Assembly (NCBI GenBank): GCA_963832305.1
Contig: CAWHTU010000023.1
Location: 32,144-96,143 of the forward strand
Reading direction: 5' to 3'
DNA from: Roseiarcus sp963832305
GTDB lineage: Bacteria > Pseudomonadota > Alphaproteobacteria > Rhizobiales > Beijerinckiaceae
Length of the DNA stretch: 64,000 bases
This document shows positions 63,650 to 64,000 of the stretch, piece after piece; within the stretch, counting starts at the first letter, position 1, and each line of letters starts with the position of its first letter. The notes beneath the pieces were generated by a model. It searched no databases. It was not told the origin of the DNA and saw only the letters and a program-made list of their open reading frames with translations. Position numbers and translations under genes: made by a program.

Positions 63650-63760
63650 ATGTCGACAATGGCCGCCCCGAGCGATGCGGAGCTTGTCGCGCGCTACGAT
63701 GGGCGCGTGCCGCGCTACACCGGCTACGCTCGCTCGCCGCGCTCTTTGACCGCTACCTGA
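63650..63760 (+). pseudogene. 5' remnant of oxygen-independent coproporphyrinogen III oxidase (hemN)
   Basis: The 36-residue frame reads ELVARYDGRVPRYTGYARSP, which matches the HemN N-terminus (Y-D-x-R-V-P-R-Y-T-x-Y). A TGA ends it before the radical-SAM CxxxCxxC site, and no later HemN segment is found in any frame up to the tRNA. It is therefore probably a truncated remnant. The identification rests on about 20 residues. Confidence 0.5.
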
Positions 63761-63868
63761 GCCAAGATGGGCGTAACCCAGGCCATTCGCGCGCTGTGTG
63801 AGCCGCAAGAATCTCGCCCGCAAGGAGCGACAGCGGCAGCCTGGCGCGGCTTCGCGAGCCAGTTTCGC

Positions 63869-63898
63869 CGACGGAGGCTTCTTGACTTGGCTCCGTCG
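63869..63898. terminator. Inverted repeat between hemN remnant and tRNA
   Basis: CGACGGAG (63869-63876) pairs perfectly with CTCCGTCG (63891-63898) around a 14-base loop. There is no T tract, so it may be a terminator-like hairpin or a remnant repeat. Confidence 0.3.
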
Positions 63899-63928
63899 CC
63901 GACCATAAAGCGTGTCGAGCGGCGGAGA

Positions 63929-64000
63929 GGGCGATTAGCTCAGCGGTAGAGCACTCCCTTCACACGGGAGGGGTCGCAGGTTCGATCCCTGCATCGCCCA
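63929..64000 (+). tRNA. tRNA-Val (anticodon CAC)
   Basis: A cloverleaf can be folded: acceptor GGGCGAT with ATCGCCC, D arm starting TAGCTCAGCGGTAGAGC, anticodon stem CTCCC/GGGAG with loop TTCACAC (anticodon CAC at 63961-63963), and T arm GCAGGTTCGATCCCTGC. The discriminator A is the last base of the window, and any encoded CCA would lie outside. Confidence 0.95.

Overview
The window is GC-rich, densely packed chromosome of an alphaproteobacterium, most likely Hyphomicrobiales (Rhizobiales; Beijerinckiaceae/Methylocystaceae-like). The basis is a rhizobial-type flagellar cluster with flaF, flbT and motE, an L32 protein without zinc cysteines, and hisE next to coaA. I assign the group from gene content only; no database search was possible.

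Layout. (1) 1-1016: a ribbon-helix-helix regulator and a PHB-depolymerase-type esterase on the minus strand, cut by the window edge. (2) 1254-5756: a three-gene membrane module made of a TIR-domain protein (TIR, TM, lysozyme/chitosanase-like region, ACP-like domain), a CHASE2 sensor with no output domain, and a periplasmic FecR-like protein. This is the best candidate here for an undescribed system. (3) 5960-11070: a TetR regulator divergent from an RND efflux pair, with two matching inverted-repeat operators between them. (4) 11165-13415: a sugar/inositol-type oxidoreductase and TIM-barrel pair. (5) 14072-15643: a GGDEF diguanylate cyclase and a J-domain protein. (6) 15654-40903: the flagellar cluster (fliI, flgF, motA, fliM, fliN, fliG, flhB, flgB, flgC, fliE, flgG, flgA, flgI, motE, flgH, fliL, fliP, flgE, flgK, flgL, flaF, flbT, flgD, fliQ, flhA, fliR, fliJ-like, flgJ-like, flgN-like and several unknowns), interrupted by an antisense epoxide hydrolase. 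fliF, motB, motC, fliK and flagellin are not in the window. (7) 40900-50270: carA, a YqeY protein, a porin remnant with two palindromic repeats, an alcohol dehydrogenase, ubiK, a YbjN protein, rpmF, degP and a two-component system. (8) 50251-64000: glnE, a molybdenum hydroxylase/cytochrome c operon, deoC with a double aldehyde dehydrogenase, a TraB/GumN protein, coaA, hisE, a hemN 5' remnant and tRNA-Val(CAC).

Four recognisable genes (the esterase, fliG, flgH and an OmpR-type regulator) are each broken by what looks like one extra base. Because they include essential parts of an otherwise intact flagellum, sequencing or assembly insertions are more likely than four real pseudogenes, but this has to be checked against reads.
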